A stretch of DNA of 64,000 nt from Gymnothorax reevesii (taxonomy: Eukaryota > Chordata > Actinopteri > Anguilliformes > Muraenidae), in assembly GCA_029721435.1 (NCBI GenBank), contig CM056576.1:60283876-60347875 (forward strand). The letters are read 5' to 3'. Both the position numbers and the translations under genes were made by a program. The notes below the pieces were generated by a model. The model had not been told where the DNA came from and made no database searches. It worked only from the letters and a program-made list of their open reading frames with translations. Of the stretch, positions 31,527 through 43,342 are shown piece by piece. The first letter of the stretch is position 1; the number at the start of each line of letters is the position of its first letter.

Positions 31527-34520
31527 CAGTGTTGTGTTCGTTCACAATTAATATGAACTAGTTCAAAGTTCAGTTCACAGATTTTAAAATGAACTAGTTC
31601 AGTTCATAGTTCATATTTCTTTTAAAAAAATGAACTAAGTTCACAGTTCCAAAAAATGAACTAGTTCTTTTTTAAGTTCATTTTTAACGCAGTCATCCAA
31701 GCATTTTTTCCTTTATTAGAGTCTCTTCTCATCTGTTCATCCCCAGCTCCCCATCACTGCCACAATGTCCAAAAATGGAATCACAGCTTTTATTTAACAA
31801 GTTATAAAACTGAAAAAATGTCAGTAGATTCAAACTACATGCTGAAAGTAAGGTCCAGCAAAGTTTCTGTGTAAGCAATTGTACTGCATTACAACTGCAT
31901 GAATCACATTCCAAAGCAGTTCAAAAACATAAGCCAAGACCAACAATGTTACAGTAGGCAAAAACACCGAGTAAAAGGTGTCTAGTGCATCGCACCTCTG
32001 AATTTCCAATTGACTATAATGGAAGAACTCCTGCTTTTGTTATTTAAAAAGTATACAATCGCAAATCTTTCCTGCGTAGGACTGGATTACATAATAAAAA
32101 AAGAATCGAAGCGCAATTTTGCTTGACGCTTTTCGGGAATTAAGTTATAAGAGCTTGTTTTAGTCAATGGTTAATCCATTGGAAGGTCTATATGACTCAC
32201 ATCTGACTCTGATTGGTCACTTGCATAGCATTAGTGAATAGTCTGCAAGAACATTGCTGTAGGTATCAGTTTGAACCAGGGGTGTCTCTAGACCCAATAC
32301 TGTACTGGGACACAGCTGGGGCACAAACTATTTTTAGCACTAATTTATCATAAAAATCATAAATAGTGCTTCAAATTATACATTCATGTCAGATTATCTT
32401 GTTGTCTGAATCTATGATTAACCACCTGAAATGGACTGATGCATTTTGCACTTTACTCTAGACCTCTAAACCTGTTACAAGCAAAAAAAGACTGTACAAC
32501 ATTAAATGGCTCTTCCATTACTCTAAATATAAACTGTATGTTTACGTGCCTGGCAGGCCAAAACACTAAATTATCTATGCCATACAAACATACACAGAGG
32601 AAAACAGACAAAACATTACCATATCAACAGTTTTGAATCAAGGCACAAAGTGTGCAAAGCTACACCAAACAACTGACTCACATTCAAATCACATTTCATT
32701 TTCACTGCAGTATTAATTGAAGGCTAATCATTCATTGTGTAATTCAAGTAAACCATTTCATCAAGATACCAATAACTGCAATCATTACACTGTATCTAAT
32801 ATGTTCCATTCTAATCAGTGCATCTTCACTAAACATAAAACTATATTCACTAGTGTCGGCTCTAACAGTAGGCTATCTTTAAGTCTTTACCAAAACTGTT
32901 TACTCTCCTTTGTTATCCTCAATGTTTCATAACCAAAGTACTCGATGAGCCCGATTCTCTGTTCATACAGGACCCATGTTTTAACGTGAAATAGCTCATA
33001 TATGCTCATCAAACATCGATAGCAATCTCCAGACACCGAGTTGACATTACTTGGGTAACCATTATGAATCAACGTTATGCCTATGACGAGCCCGTTAGCT
33101 ATAGGGCAGCAGCTAACGTCTGCACTAGGCTACTTCAATTAAGACGGCAGCTTAAAGTTTAAGCAAAGTTGTGACATTTGAATTCCCATGGAAATGGCGA
33201 CACAGAGGAGAAAACAAACAGTAAGGACAGGCAGTTGCCCAGCACTAACCTGAGGACAGGTGGAGGGAATGACGGTGAGAGCAGTCAGCACTGACAGACA
33301 CCGCTGTGTGTGTGACCTTGTGTTCCGAAGTTCTGAAGTGAGCACGAGCCCCATCACAGCCAAAGCCGCGTGAATATTAAGTAGCCACGTGCCATTGTGT
33401 ACTATACGGAGTGAAGTGAATAAAGTAGCAATGAGTTACAGTCGTCATATTAAGTAGTTGTGTGCCTATACACTCTGTTACTATACATTCTCTTGCTGTA
33501 GATTATGTGGACATGTAGACTTAAAACGTGATTTTTTTTTTATCCCTTGGGGAAAATTATCCTGGGGCACTGCAGACCAATAATGGGGCAGGTTCCCCAG
33601 TAAAACGTCTGGTTCCGCCGATGGTTTGAACTCCCTTGGTTTCTGAGCTATGTTTTCATCTCACGGAACCGACAGCCGAGCAGTATGCTGAAACGCTATC
33701 TTCACTGGCAATCATAGAAAGCTAGCCAGTTTGGTTGACTGCCTTAGCTACAATTGCGTTATCGTAATAATTAAAATAAAAACTCACAGCTTGCTCACTT
33801 AATAGTCCCTAGATAGGCAGATGCCTGATAAGGATGCTGCTATTTGCACAATTCATCCGGAATGAACACGTTACATAAACGTTTCTGCCAGGTCATTCGC
33901 TATGGCTAATTCTATGTATATATGCAACTTGGGTTTATTGTGCCAACTAAGTTTATCTAGCCAGCTAAATTACAGATAAAGTTTGCGATCACAGCCGTCT
34001 ACAGCGGCCCGATTACCTATCAAGCCAGCTAGACAAGTGGCTAGTAAGCGTTGCGCTTCCCATGATTAACACGTGTTGTATGCTCGACTTCTCGAACAGT
34101 GTCATGTAAAATTGCGCATTAATTTTTATTCTTATATGTTTTTCGATCACAACTATGTTGAAATTGTTTCGGAAGACCCCTTAGTTAGTCTCCATAGGAA
34201 ATTCAGAAGTGCGGTGCACTTCACGCCATATTGGTTTCTTCAACTGCGCTCGTAGAAGGATACGGCGGCCGCCCCTCCAGTTCCACATACATTCATTGGC
34301 ATAGACAGAGCAGCGGCGGCGTCAGTTGATGACGTCATCACAAGGCAACTGGGAGAAGTATTTTTGGCAACAATATTGAACGCCCGTTATTCCTTACCAA
34401 AATGAACTCGTTCAGGGAATCGTTCGTTTTCGGCAGATGCGTACGTTCAGTTCATCGTTCGTCAAAATAATGAACGAGTTCATGAACGTCGTTCTTTTTT
34501 CCCGTTCATGCACAACACTG
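31527..34520. mobile_element. non-autonomous hAT element (outer) with exact 8-bp target duplication
   Basis: The ends are CAGTGTTGTG at 31527 and its inverse CACAACACTG at 34511-34520. The flanks carry the identical 8-bp word ATTATGTG at 31519-31526 and 34521-34528, the hallmark of hAT insertion. Both subterminal regions are packed with gaactagttc / gttcatgaac type palindromic words. No transposase frame is present. Without the nested hAT it is about 1.64 kb. Confidence 0.93.
32277..33623. mobile_element. second hAT element nested inside the first, with its own 8-bp duplication
   Basis: The identical word GTTTGAAC occurs at 32269-32276 and 33624-33631. The termini are CAGGGGTGTCTCTAGAC and the inverse of CATCGGCGGAACCAGAC, which share the CAG/T-GGCGG--C-AGAC pattern of many fish hAT MITEs. 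Length is 1347 bp. No transposase is present. A short minus-strand open frame at 33139-33363 ends near a donor-like CAG/GTTAGT; whether it is a captured exon is unknown. Confidence 0.88.
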
Positions 34521-34671
34521 ATTATGTGTATGACAACACTTCCTACTCTCACAACACTTGGGAGTGTTTTGGAAGCATTCAAGCCTTATCTTTTAGAACC
34601 ATTTTGAAAAAAAGGTAATTACAGCATTGTAATAAGTTTTACAAGCTGTTGAGGGTGGTATCTTTTACTAA

Positions 34672-34813
34672 GCGGGGGGATTTGGTGATCTGTTAACATC
34701 TGCTAAAATCACAGATGCATATAGCCACTGGGTTTGAGGGGGGTGGTGGGATTTGGTGATCTGTTAACATCTGCTAAAATTACAGATGCATATAGCCACT
34801 GGGTTTGCATGTT
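34672..34813. repeat. two tandem 71-bp units
   Basis: The words atttggtgatctgttaacat and cagatgcatatagccactgg recur with a 71-bp shift (34680 and 34751). The two copies differ at only a few bases, so the duplication is recent. Confidence 0.9.
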
Positions 34814-35537
34814 AAATATACACTACAATGGGACCCGCCCGGATGACATGACGAAAAAAGTGAATAATCGTCACGATGCGGATGTCGGGCAAGCATCGGG
34901 CATCTGCCATGGAGAACCATAGAAAACGAGACGCACTAAACTGCTTGTTATTGGTTTTTCTCCATGGAATGAAGCAGAAATGAGTGCTCAAAGGTAGTTA
35001 AAAAATAGAATGACTCCTCCCGAGGCATATATTAATGAATATTAACGATCACACTAAATTAATGGGCGAATGACGAGCGGCAAATTAAGTCACACTCCTC
35101 CCTTCCTCCCCCATCCCGGGCTGCGACTTACACCCACTGGTTAATCCGCTGCCCTCTGATACCTATGTAGACCCATCAGCAGTGACAGAGGTACAAAACT
35201 CCTTTAGTAGTCTTCATAAGCTTTGTTCCCTTACGTAGCATAATTCTTGAACATCAACGAAACATTCACTGCAAGGTTTGAAATAAGCGTATCGCATCAT
35301 ATTTGCGATCTAAAAATGCCTACTTTAGAACCAAAATGAACAATAACGGACAAATGAATCGCAGCCGCTGCAAAAGAAAATGTTGCTTTCGCATTTCTGT
35401 AGCTGGCTAAGTGCAAACGAACAAAGGGTTGTTATTGTCGCGGTTTGAGTTATCTGTGTTTCCCCATTAGCTGACGAGGGTGAAGTGAATTTTTTCAGAG
35501 CCATTGTTGCTATTGCTCGGTCTGCTCTGCCGAGCCA
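34814..35537. other. no recognisable gene
   Basis: The stretch contains CpG words around 34830-34930 but no domain or repeat boundary that I can support. Confidence 0.4.
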
Positions 35538-35664
35538 GGAATGCGTTTCTCAAAAGAACAGGTGTGAACTTAAATAGTTGGAGCCATTGAGAGTGAATGG
35601 ACGAACTATGTAAGTTGCTAGCGTAGTTTAAAAAAAAAACTATGCTTTTGGGAAACGCACCCCA
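35538..35664. mobile_element. short MITE with tgcgtttc termini
   Basis: The left end atgcgtttctcaaaag and the right end cttttgggaaacgcac are inverted repeats. The interior contains cgaactatgtaagttgctag, typical of a very common short fish MITE. About 125 bp. Confidence 0.75.
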
Positions 35665-36239
35665 AGTCCCCATTGTCAACACAAGGTAGATCTAAAATAA
35701 AAGTAGATAAAATTGCCTAAAAACCCTACTTTTTCAAACTAGGCACATTGCCTCCTGTTGTTCGCTTGCCCGACTTCCGTGCTCGAAGAATGACGTTCAC
35801 CTTACGTACAGGCTATTTTTAGATATTGGACGGGAACCCATTATTTTGTTTAAGGCTATTTGATGTTATATAAACTCAAAAACTAATAATACCAATGTTT
35901 TATGGGAAATATGCTCAAACCCTTCCACTGCTGGTGGTGATTTTGTCAACATTTCTGAAACGTCAAAACCTTTGAAAATCGCTCAAACCATAGCACATTG
36001 GTTTTCACTGGAAAGCTTTCATCAAGCTGTTTCCAATGAATGCCAACACAGTAGGGTTTGGAGAATTTCGATTTTCTTCTGCTTTGACAGTAAAGTTAAT
36101 GTAAAACTGTGTTATACAGGCACTTTGAAAGTTTTTTAGCTTAATTTTTGGAACCTTGGGGGAAAAATCATTGAACAGGTAGGCCAGATTTTTCACACAA
36201 GATACCAGGAAAATGTGTTTGCAGCACATTATTTTTCTA
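35665..36239. other. no recognisable gene
   Basis: AT-rich with no domain. The minus-strand frame across 36005-36634 is a composite of unrelated repeats. Confidence 0.4.
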
Positions 36240-36343
36240 AATTTTTCTGGGGTAGGTCCCCTAGACCCCCCTCCTTGCGCACGTCTTTTGCGCGCATGGC
36301 AGGCTGCGCTCCCCCTTTCAACTATTTCTGGATCCACTCCTGG
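36240..36343 (-). mobile_element. hAT-type MITE end
   Basis: On the minus strand the segment starts CAGGAGTGGATCCAGAAATA, a classic hAT MITE terminus, and runs into the G-rich words ggggg and tgcgcgc. It stops against Harbinger coding sequence at 36345. The other end was not identified. Confidence 0.5.
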
Positions 36344-36348
36344 GCCAA

Positions 36349-36586
36349 AGGACTGCTTAAAGGGAGGTTCAGAAAGCTGCAAAATTTGAACTGCCATAAC
36401 GTACGACACATCTGCAGGGTGGTTACTGCTGCCTGTGTCCTTTACAACATGTGCATCCTTGCTGACGATGAAGTCGAGATCTTTGTGGTAGAAGAGGAGG
36501 AGGTGAATCACTACGAGTACATTTTCAGGAATGATGAGGATGCTGAAAGATTCAGACAGAGCCTTGTTGATCAGATCAGGGTATAG
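36349..36586 (+). pseudogene. PIF/Harbinger transposase C-terminus
   Basis: The frame reads GLLKGRFRKLQNLNCHNVRH, then ICRVVTAACVLYNMCILADD and an acidic tail ending VDQIRV. This is the last part of a Harbinger nuclease, just after the third catalytic Glu (normally in ERAFG), which is lost at the breakpoint. It is open to its natural stop. Confidence 0.87.
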
Positions 36587-36658
36587 GGGATGTAGGTCCC
36601 AAGTCCCAGAGTGGTCAGCGATAAAAGACAACATGCAGCTGTACTTCAGCTTGCCAAG

Positions 36659-37210
36659 TCATAGAAAGTATATTTTATTTAAAAAAAAACCGACAAGACT
36701 TGTGTAACAATGTTTTTTGGAATAAACAAATGTATCGGAAAACATCTTATTTTTTTCTGCAACATCTCGGGAGTTAAGGTTTACTTTTTGTCCCTTAATT
36801 ATCATAATTATCATAATCCTTCCAGCTACCCTCTTGGTGGCATGGTCGAGTTGCATATCCGGAAAGTTATCCTCTACCTCTATCTTGTTATCACTATAAT
36901 TAGTGGAAGTGGACGAGTCAAGAGAGAACTGTGGTCTGGTGGATGGTTTGTTGCCGTACAGATCATTAAAGGTGTCGAAGAAGGCACAAGTTTTCAAATC
37001 CTTACCTGTGTGGGAATTGTGATCTATAACATCCTTGTATGATCTTTTAAACGATTTCCACTTGTTTGCGCAGTTCTCACCAGAAACAATGTATTCATGT
37101 TCTCCAAGTTCTTTGGCTATCTCTGCCCAAAGAGTCTTGTGAGCTCTCCTCCGAGCCATGAAAAAGCCCTCCTTTTGAACTCGCAGGTCAATCAGTAGCT
37201 GGGTTTCCAC
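36659..37210 (-). pseudogene. Harbinger Myb/SANT-like DNA-binding protein
   Basis: The minus strand encodes TQLLIDLRVQKEGFFMARRR, KTLWAEIAKELGEHEYIVSG and CANKWKSFKRSYKDVIDHNS, a three-helix Myb/MADF-type domain with regularly placed tryptophans, followed by a Ser/Thr-rich tail. In Harbinger systems this protein escorts the transposase to the nucleus and to the ends. The frame continues upstream of 37210 as TDQKMPKI followed by an in-frame TAG, so the original start probably lies near 37245 and is cut off by this stop. Confidence 0.8.
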
Positions 37211-37245
37211 ACAAGACTAAATCTTCGGCATCTTCTGATCTGTCA

Positions 37246-38220
37246 TGTCTGTAAGTAAAGGAAGAAGTTACTGTTGTGGTTTTAGTTCAGATATATTTTA
37301 ATATTATGAGGTTCCCCCATCCTCAAGCAATTGGAGAAAGACATTTCTTCTTCAGACATTTAGGCTTTATTGAGGCATATTGATGAATATAAAGCCAAGG
37401 AGAAATGAAATTTTATACTTTCATCACAAGGAATATCTTCCAAATATGGTTTTTCCACCCTCTCACGCTACAATAGTTCAATAACGTAATGTCTGCTTCT
37501 TACTTGTTTTTCAGTGGTACAATCATGTGGGGCTCTAAATTCTTTGACCAGGCGCAGGCGCGGCGAATGGGAGGAGCGCCATCCAGGCGTATTTTACAAT
37601 TTCTTGCCCGGCGCAAGGACTCCACTGTCCCGCTTCTGTCCCACCTGCCGGCGCAAATGGGAAAGAGGGAGGAGAGAAGGCCTGAGTGGGTTTATCACAG
37701 CCGAGTGAAATCTTCACCAATCAAATGAGCTCCTCTCCTCAAACATGTTGGAATAAATAAGCCTCTGTCCTATATCTGCATGATGCGTTAATGTTGCATT
37801 TTACTTTGCTGCTTCAGGCATGTTTTCTGCACCGCTTATGTCTATATTAAGCATTACAAATATGAGTTAACTGGCTGGCTAGGGCATTCGAAAATTATTA
37901 CCATTGGCGAACTTGAATGGAATTTCAAAATGAAATTACGTCAGATCATTCAAACTTTTGAAGTTGGAATGAAATACGACGGTTGCTCATTTATTTCTTC
38001 TGCCTGCATCATTGGGAAGAGAAACGATGGATAGCGTGTACCTATTATTACACCCTGTTGCTGCTTAAAATTTTGGGATTAACATGCATAGACAACAATG
38101 CAAGATACTTTCCACGGTTATTTTCAATATGTGATCTTAACTCAGTATAAGATCATAGCAATCAGGCTGTATTCCTTTTCCCCACTAAAAATGATAAAAC
38201 CTAAAAGATAATAATAGTAG
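37246..38220. other. no gene; GC-rich patch at 37540-37720
   Basis: The patch has gcgcaggcgcggcgaatggg and related words and short open frames on both strands, without a recognisable domain. The rest is AT-rich. Confidence 0.35.
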
Positions 38221-40264
38221 TGTGACAAACCGTCACAGGTTGGCAGCAGACTGGGTAAACTGCGCTCTTACATACACGCACACATGCTCTTCCCCTCCCA
38301 TCTTAGCTTGTCGCGGTGAGTGCACGCACCACACTTTCTTTCAGTTTATAAACACGAAAACATTCCATTTAGCACTCTTCCCTCAGTAGTTAAACAAAAA
38401 GGATTGCAGACATAGTAACATTCATTAAAACCCGAAGGTTGTGTTTATTGTTTTACTTCTATGACTAACTGTTTGGCTGCTGGTTCTTACCGGTGTCTCT
38501 CCTCTTCAGTTCTGTATTTGAAGCAGAAACCGAACTACGGGAAGAGAGGAGTGACATATAGAACAGTTTCGCACCCTGTGTAAGCGTCAGCTATTGGAAT
38601 ATTCCGTTTGAAAGGCCATTTGTGGATATTTGGAGTATATGTGCCTATTCTATTAAATAAAGGGTTATTATTGGGAAATATTCTGCACTGTAGATGATAA
38701 TGTAGTAATTTTAATGGCAAGACATTTTGATAAATGTGTGTAAGAATTAATAATTGGGTATCCTCAGGTAATATTGTCCTGGGGGTGGGACTCCAGCTGT
38801 AAGGGCTTATTTTACCTGCTGTGTAGAGTTGGGGAAGGGTGGTACGTAGGTTGGAGCCCAGAAAAGCACTGCCATTGCTGTCTGTGCATTTGTGTTGTAT
38901 CTAGTGTTTTGTTGCTAATCTTGCATATACTTTCTTTGGAGCACAAATTTATTTGGGCACTTTTTACCATTTTTCCTGGAACACTAAAATAAAATTCTTT
39001 TTGCACTCTTCTCACCATCTTTGACTTTCCCATGTGTTTTTGTAAAATTACATTTGGACCCACAAGGTTCACACTACCCGACATATGGTGGCAGCAGAGG
39101 GATGGCCAGACGAAAGGCAGTGCGTCGTTCAACGCGGCGGTATGGACTCCGGTTGCAGAGAGTGAGGTCCTTTGATGCCGATGAGGATGAATGGTTAACT
39201 GAAGTGGAGGAGTTTAAAGCTGTTCCAGGACCCGAGACTCAACAGTCGGAAGTCCCTTCCAGGAGTGATCAGCCAGCAGATTCAAATCTGGTGATGTTGT
39301 TCAGAGAGATGCAGGAGAAAAGGGATGAGGCCCTCCGATGTGAGCTGGGAAGCTTGCATAGCTTAATACAGACCGGACAACAGACAGCAGGTGAGTGGTC
39401 TTAGAGCGACGGGGAGAGTCAGAGCCAGAGGTTGGAACTCCCAACTCCAGCATCCAAGAAATGACCTTCAGAATCTGAACAGCGGCACAGCTCAGCAGGT
39501 CGAAGCAGGGGCTATGGTCGAAGCTCCAGGCCGCCGACCTATCTACGAAAATAACCAAAGATGCCAGCTTACCAGCCAGATGAAGACATCGAAAATTATC
39601 TTCTCCGATTTGAACGGATGGCAAGAACCTGGCAGTGGCCTGTGGAAGAGTGGGTCTGCCGTCTGTTTCCATTGCTCACAGGTAAAGCTTTAGAGGCCTA
39701 TACAGCGATGGATGAAGATCTGTCTAACAGCGACGGTGACTTGAAAAAGGCACTGTTGGCAAAGTTTGATATCTCGCCAGAGACCTATTGTCATCATTTC
39801 AGGTCAAGTTCTGTTCCATCCAGGGAGTCGCCAACAGGAACCTATTATCGCCTGAGGGGTCTCTATCGATGGTGGATACGACCCGAACAACAGACGAAAG
39901 AAGAGATGGTGAGGCAGTCATTTTGGAACAGTTGCTGAAGGTCCTGCCACCAGATATCAGAACCTGGGTCCGTGAGTATGAGCCAGAGGATGGGCTCACT
40001 GCAGCCAGGTTGGCTCTGCAGTATCAGAATGCCAGGAAGGATGAGCTTGTGCGATCTGCACCCTGTGTCAGGGACACAAGCCACTTCAGGGATACTACAG
40101 GTAACTCTGGGGGGATGGGGGTTGTGAAGACAGAAGGCAAAGAACGGACTGTAAAGCAACAGAACTTTAAAGGCTTTGTATGTTTCCACTATCAGCAGCT
40201 TGGTCACAAAGCAGCAGTATGTCCACTGAAAAAAGCCAAGTTGTCTTGTGTGTTATGTGCTTAG
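38221..40264 (+). mobile_element. LTR retrotransposon fragment with SCAN-like gag (Gmr1-like gypsy)
   Basis: A possible 5' LTR runs from TGTGAC at 38221 to CCGACA at about 39084, with a polyadenylation signal aataaa near 38989. A tggtggcagcagaggg word follows, in the position of a primer-binding site. A broken gag follows on the plus strand. No pol is found after 40264. The gag capsid resembles the Gmr1-type gypsy gag that gave rise to the vertebrate SCAN domain. Confidence 0.65.
39102..40264 (+). pseudogene. SCAN-like retrotransposon gag, frameshifted
   Basis: ATG at 39102 begins MARRKAVRRSTRRYG with an acidic N-terminal region, broken by TAG at 39402. The capsid part resumes at about 39561: YQPDEDIENYLLRFERMART, WPVEEWVCRLFPLLTGKALE, ISPETYCHHFRSSS, a shift near 39900, then QLLKVLPPDIRTWVREYEPE. 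This helix order (F-MA ... W ... L-P-LTG-A-EAY ... FR ... L-LP-D---WV) is that of SCAN domains. The zinc knuckle reads CFHYQQLGHKAAVC: the second Cys is Tyr (about 40190), so metal binding is lost. It ends at TAG 40262. Confidence 0.8.
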
Positions 40265-40839
40265 GGAGGGGGATGGCAATAATGGGCAGGAGGGCTTGGG
40301 CTTGTTGTGTCAAGGTTCGAGATCTTTCACCCCTCATCTCGTTTCTCCGGATGTTCCCGGCCCAATTTAGTCTTGATCATGTTGATAGCACAGGCCTAAA
40401 ACCATGAAAACACCATTTCACCACCACCTGGGCAATCCTGACTAGGGGCATATATTCTTTGCCAACTGACCTGGGAGGGAGGTGTTCAATCAAGTGTCAG
40501 TAGAATCCACCTGGCTGATGTTTTGAAGATGTTTATTCATTTAACAAGGAACTGTGTATGTGGACTAGGAAGATTGAAATGGATAAAATTAACCCTGTGA
40601 AAATATTTGGGATGATGGAATAGCGCCGTAAGAACTCACCTACCCCCATTTCTTTCTCACTTCATGTAATTTCATTTAAGAAATATTGGACAGGGTAGAG
40701 GGTGATCCGAAGTATTATGTTGCCACGAGGGTGTGTAGAGCTTTACTGTTGTGCAAGGGATGGGGGGTAACTAAGGGATACGTTAGTCTTGTTCAATTAG
40801 CTGTCACCTACCCCCGCATTTAATATTATTTCTTTCAGG
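40265..40839. other. no recognisable gene
   Basis: If the element above were complete, protease and polymerase would follow here. None is visible. Confidence 0.5.
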
Positions 40840-41123
40840 AGGGGTGGCCCACTTCTCCCAGAGCATTCGGCAAGGTCGGCCCACTTCTCCCAGACAGCTG
40901 GCTCACTTCTCCCAACAACAGGGAGAAGTGAGCCACTTTTTCATCAAAAAAAAAAGATGACTAAAGGTGATGGTAATTCGTTCTCGGACTGTGCCTGTAT
41001 TCCTTGCTGTTGGGGTAAGGGATTGCTAATTGTCGCCTACACTGTGGATCTCCTTTGGTTCATTCCTGCATAGTAATGATGATCAGTAGAAAAGTGGCCC
41101 ACTTCTCCCCGGTCTCCCCTACT
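40840..41123. mobile_element. MITE-like segment with cccacttctccca repeats
   Basis: The word cacttctccca occurs at about 40850, 40881 and 40909 and in inverse at about 40921. The right end, ggcccacttctccccggtct followed by cccctac, is a terminus of the TAGGGGAGACCGGGG type. The left end is less clear. The inverted words at 40905-40935 can form a hairpin. Confidence 0.5.
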
Positions 41124-41454
41124 TTGCACCTGCTGCCTGGAACTCACTATAGAGCACTTTGAACTTAAAGGAACTAACTCTGCTTGGAACATTTAAAAAC
41201 CTTATGAGTGACTTAGTATCTGCCTCATATCGTCCTTGTTCCTGCTCATGAAAGCCCCATACTAACTCTATGACATGAACTGATTGTATTTTGTCTATTT
41301 CATTGTTGTTTGATTCTGTGTTGTCCTGCTGTTTCTTGATGTTCTTAAACTGCTTTCTTGGCCAGTCTTCCCTTGGAAAAGAGATCATTGCGTCTCAATG
41401 GGATCGACCTGCTTAAATAAAGGCTAATTTTTTTAGCTAAGTTTTTTTTTTTTC

Positions 41455-41635
41455 CTTTAAAAATTCATAAAAATTGCAGGAATGGGTTACAGACCTACTT
41501 TTTTTTCCGACATGCTCGGGAAATTATGCTGAAAACCACTTTAGTGTTCATTTTGCCGAAATGAGAAGTTGAAAAATCACTATTTCTGAGCATGTTAAAA
41601 AACATAACCCATTCCTGTGATTTTTAAAGGTAGAT
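41455..41635. mobile_element. small inverted-repeat element
   Basis: The arms attgcaggaatgggttac (about 41474) and aacccattcctgtgattttt (about 41606) are inverted matches. Between them are a further inverted pair, catgctcgg and gagcatg. About 180 bp, non-coding. Confidence 0.6.
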
Positions 41636-42589
41636 TGCAAAGGAATTTCTCCCATCAAGCGGTGAAATTGTATTTTGCATTCAAACGAATAGTGCTCTCT
41701 TGCGCCTCCTTTTTCAAGGTTGTGTTGCAACTATGGTAGCCGTAATGTACCAAGAAGCTATGACATCACGTCATCCAATACCACTTCACAATACCACGCT
41801 GAACTGCGGCCTACGGCGGACTGTTTGTTTTTAATACAAACTCTCAGACCGCTTTCCTCAGTGCGATTGTCCCCTCTCCTTGCTGGTCAGCTGAGTCATT
41901 AGTAATAACGTACCATACCTGAGTATGCCAAAATTCCAATACAGCGCATTGCAGTATCCACCTTGGTAGTTTTAAATGGAGAGATATACAGAAAGGAGTA
42001 GTAGTTAACTCTTGCGTAGAAAGAATTCCGTATCTAATCTCCTCTTTTTTCTGGCTTTTTATTTGCCAGTACAATTTTGAAAGTTTTTAAAAGCGCTAAT
42101 ATGTTTTAGGGGATTTTATTATTGAGAAGGGGCTTCAGAATATTGATATCGCGAATGTGTGCTGCCCATGCCCTTGCAACCCACTGTGTCATCAGTAACA
42201 TGGATTACCACATATAGCAGCACAAGAAATTAAACTCGAAATTTTCTTGACTGAATTTCAGTGGCTAAATCATCAAAATTGCTAAAATTGCTCGCTACAA
42301 CTGTCAAATGCGAGTCTGTCATCTTGGATTTGTCCGGAGACGCCTGTCAAACAATAATATTACAACTTGATGGCAGGCGTGAGACCATCATTTACCACCA
42401 TTGTCTATTTTCCTAAAAAACATACTCATGGGGGTAGCGGGCATGATGAAATGCAACCCTTATTCAATCAAACATAGCCTATGCTGCTATTCACCAATGA
42501 CGATGTTTACCAACACGTTCTACTGTCATGCTGCCTATATAATGAGTTACACAACCAAGCAATGAAAAAAAGCTTGTAATTTACACAGC
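41636..42589. other. no recognisable gene
   Basis: No domain or repeat boundary was recognised. Mixed composition. Confidence 0.45.
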
Positions 42590-42905
42590 AACATTTACTT
42601 ACCGGTCGAGAAGAAAGCAGCCAACTTCAGCGTCATAAGGTCCTGAGTTCAAGTCCCCACCACGGCCTTCACGGTGTGTTCTTGGGCAAAACACTTTACT
42701 CCCTTACTCCACCCAGGTGTATAAATGGGTACCAGTGAATAGGCAGGGAAACTTGTCTAAGACCTGGGGGAGTACCTGTGATGGACTGGCATCCCATCCA
42801 GGGGGAGTAGCAATACTCCTAGTTGCTTCATGCCATGGAAACTGGGGTTAAGCACGGGCCCGATGGGCCACTAGGCTCGTACAGGCTTACTTCCTCTTCA
42901 AATTA
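42590..42905 (+). mobile_element. tRNA-derived SINE (V-SINE-like)
   Basis: The head has a box B-like ggtcctgagttcaagtcccc at about 42640. It is followed by the conserved SINE core cttgggcaaaacactttact and the phrase gatggactggcatcccatcc, which are widespread in fish SINEs. The tail ends ggctcgtacaggcttacttc. The unit ends where the minus-strand LINE 3' region begins, so the two retroposons meet tail to tail. Confidence 0.75.
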
Positions 42906-43342
42906 GTGACTCAGCATTAAATTCAATTCTTTATTCGAACACGTTAAAAGATAAAACGGAGATAATCACCAAAACAAATGGCCATAATGCCAATACCAAT
43001 ACAAAAACAAAAAGCAAACTGTTGATAACTGTCTTGCATGAGCAGCAAGATTATATGCTCGAAAAGGAGTAGGAAGAAGTAAGAACTTATTTAATCCTAC
43101 CCCTTGTATTACCGCATTCTACAGTAAAGTTATTAAATTCTCTATTATTATATTTACAACATTCACCGTCTACTCAAGAACCAATGGTACTTACAATTTA
43201 TTGACTATAATATTCAATAAGCTACTTATATACAAATATACACAGAATATTGCACCTGTATATAATACTGAATTTCTATACTTCCAGAAACCCCTGCGCA
43301 CACACAGAAGAAGACATAACAGGACAATGTATCCACATTTTT

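Larger units (their letters stand above)
36345..37245. mobile_element. PIF/Harbinger element, 3' half with two converging genes
   Basis: The end of a transposase on the plus strand (36349-36586) and a Myb/SANT-like protein on the minus strand (36659-37210) converge with about 70 bases between their stops. This arrangement is characteristic of Harbinger elements, which need both proteins. The 5' half of the transposase is replaced by a hAT-type MITE. Confidence 0.85.

Noticed and set aside
34830..34925. short CpG-rich open frame
   Set aside because: Only 60 codons without similarity to any family I can recall.
36005..36634. 209-codon minus-strand frame
   Set aside because: It joins antisense Harbinger sequence with a MITE; the phrase PEIVERGSAACHARKRR is a common repeat translation.
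39102..40264. host SCAN zinc-finger gene
   Set aside because: The frame is broken three times, it carries a gag knuckle, and LTR-like sequence precedes it.
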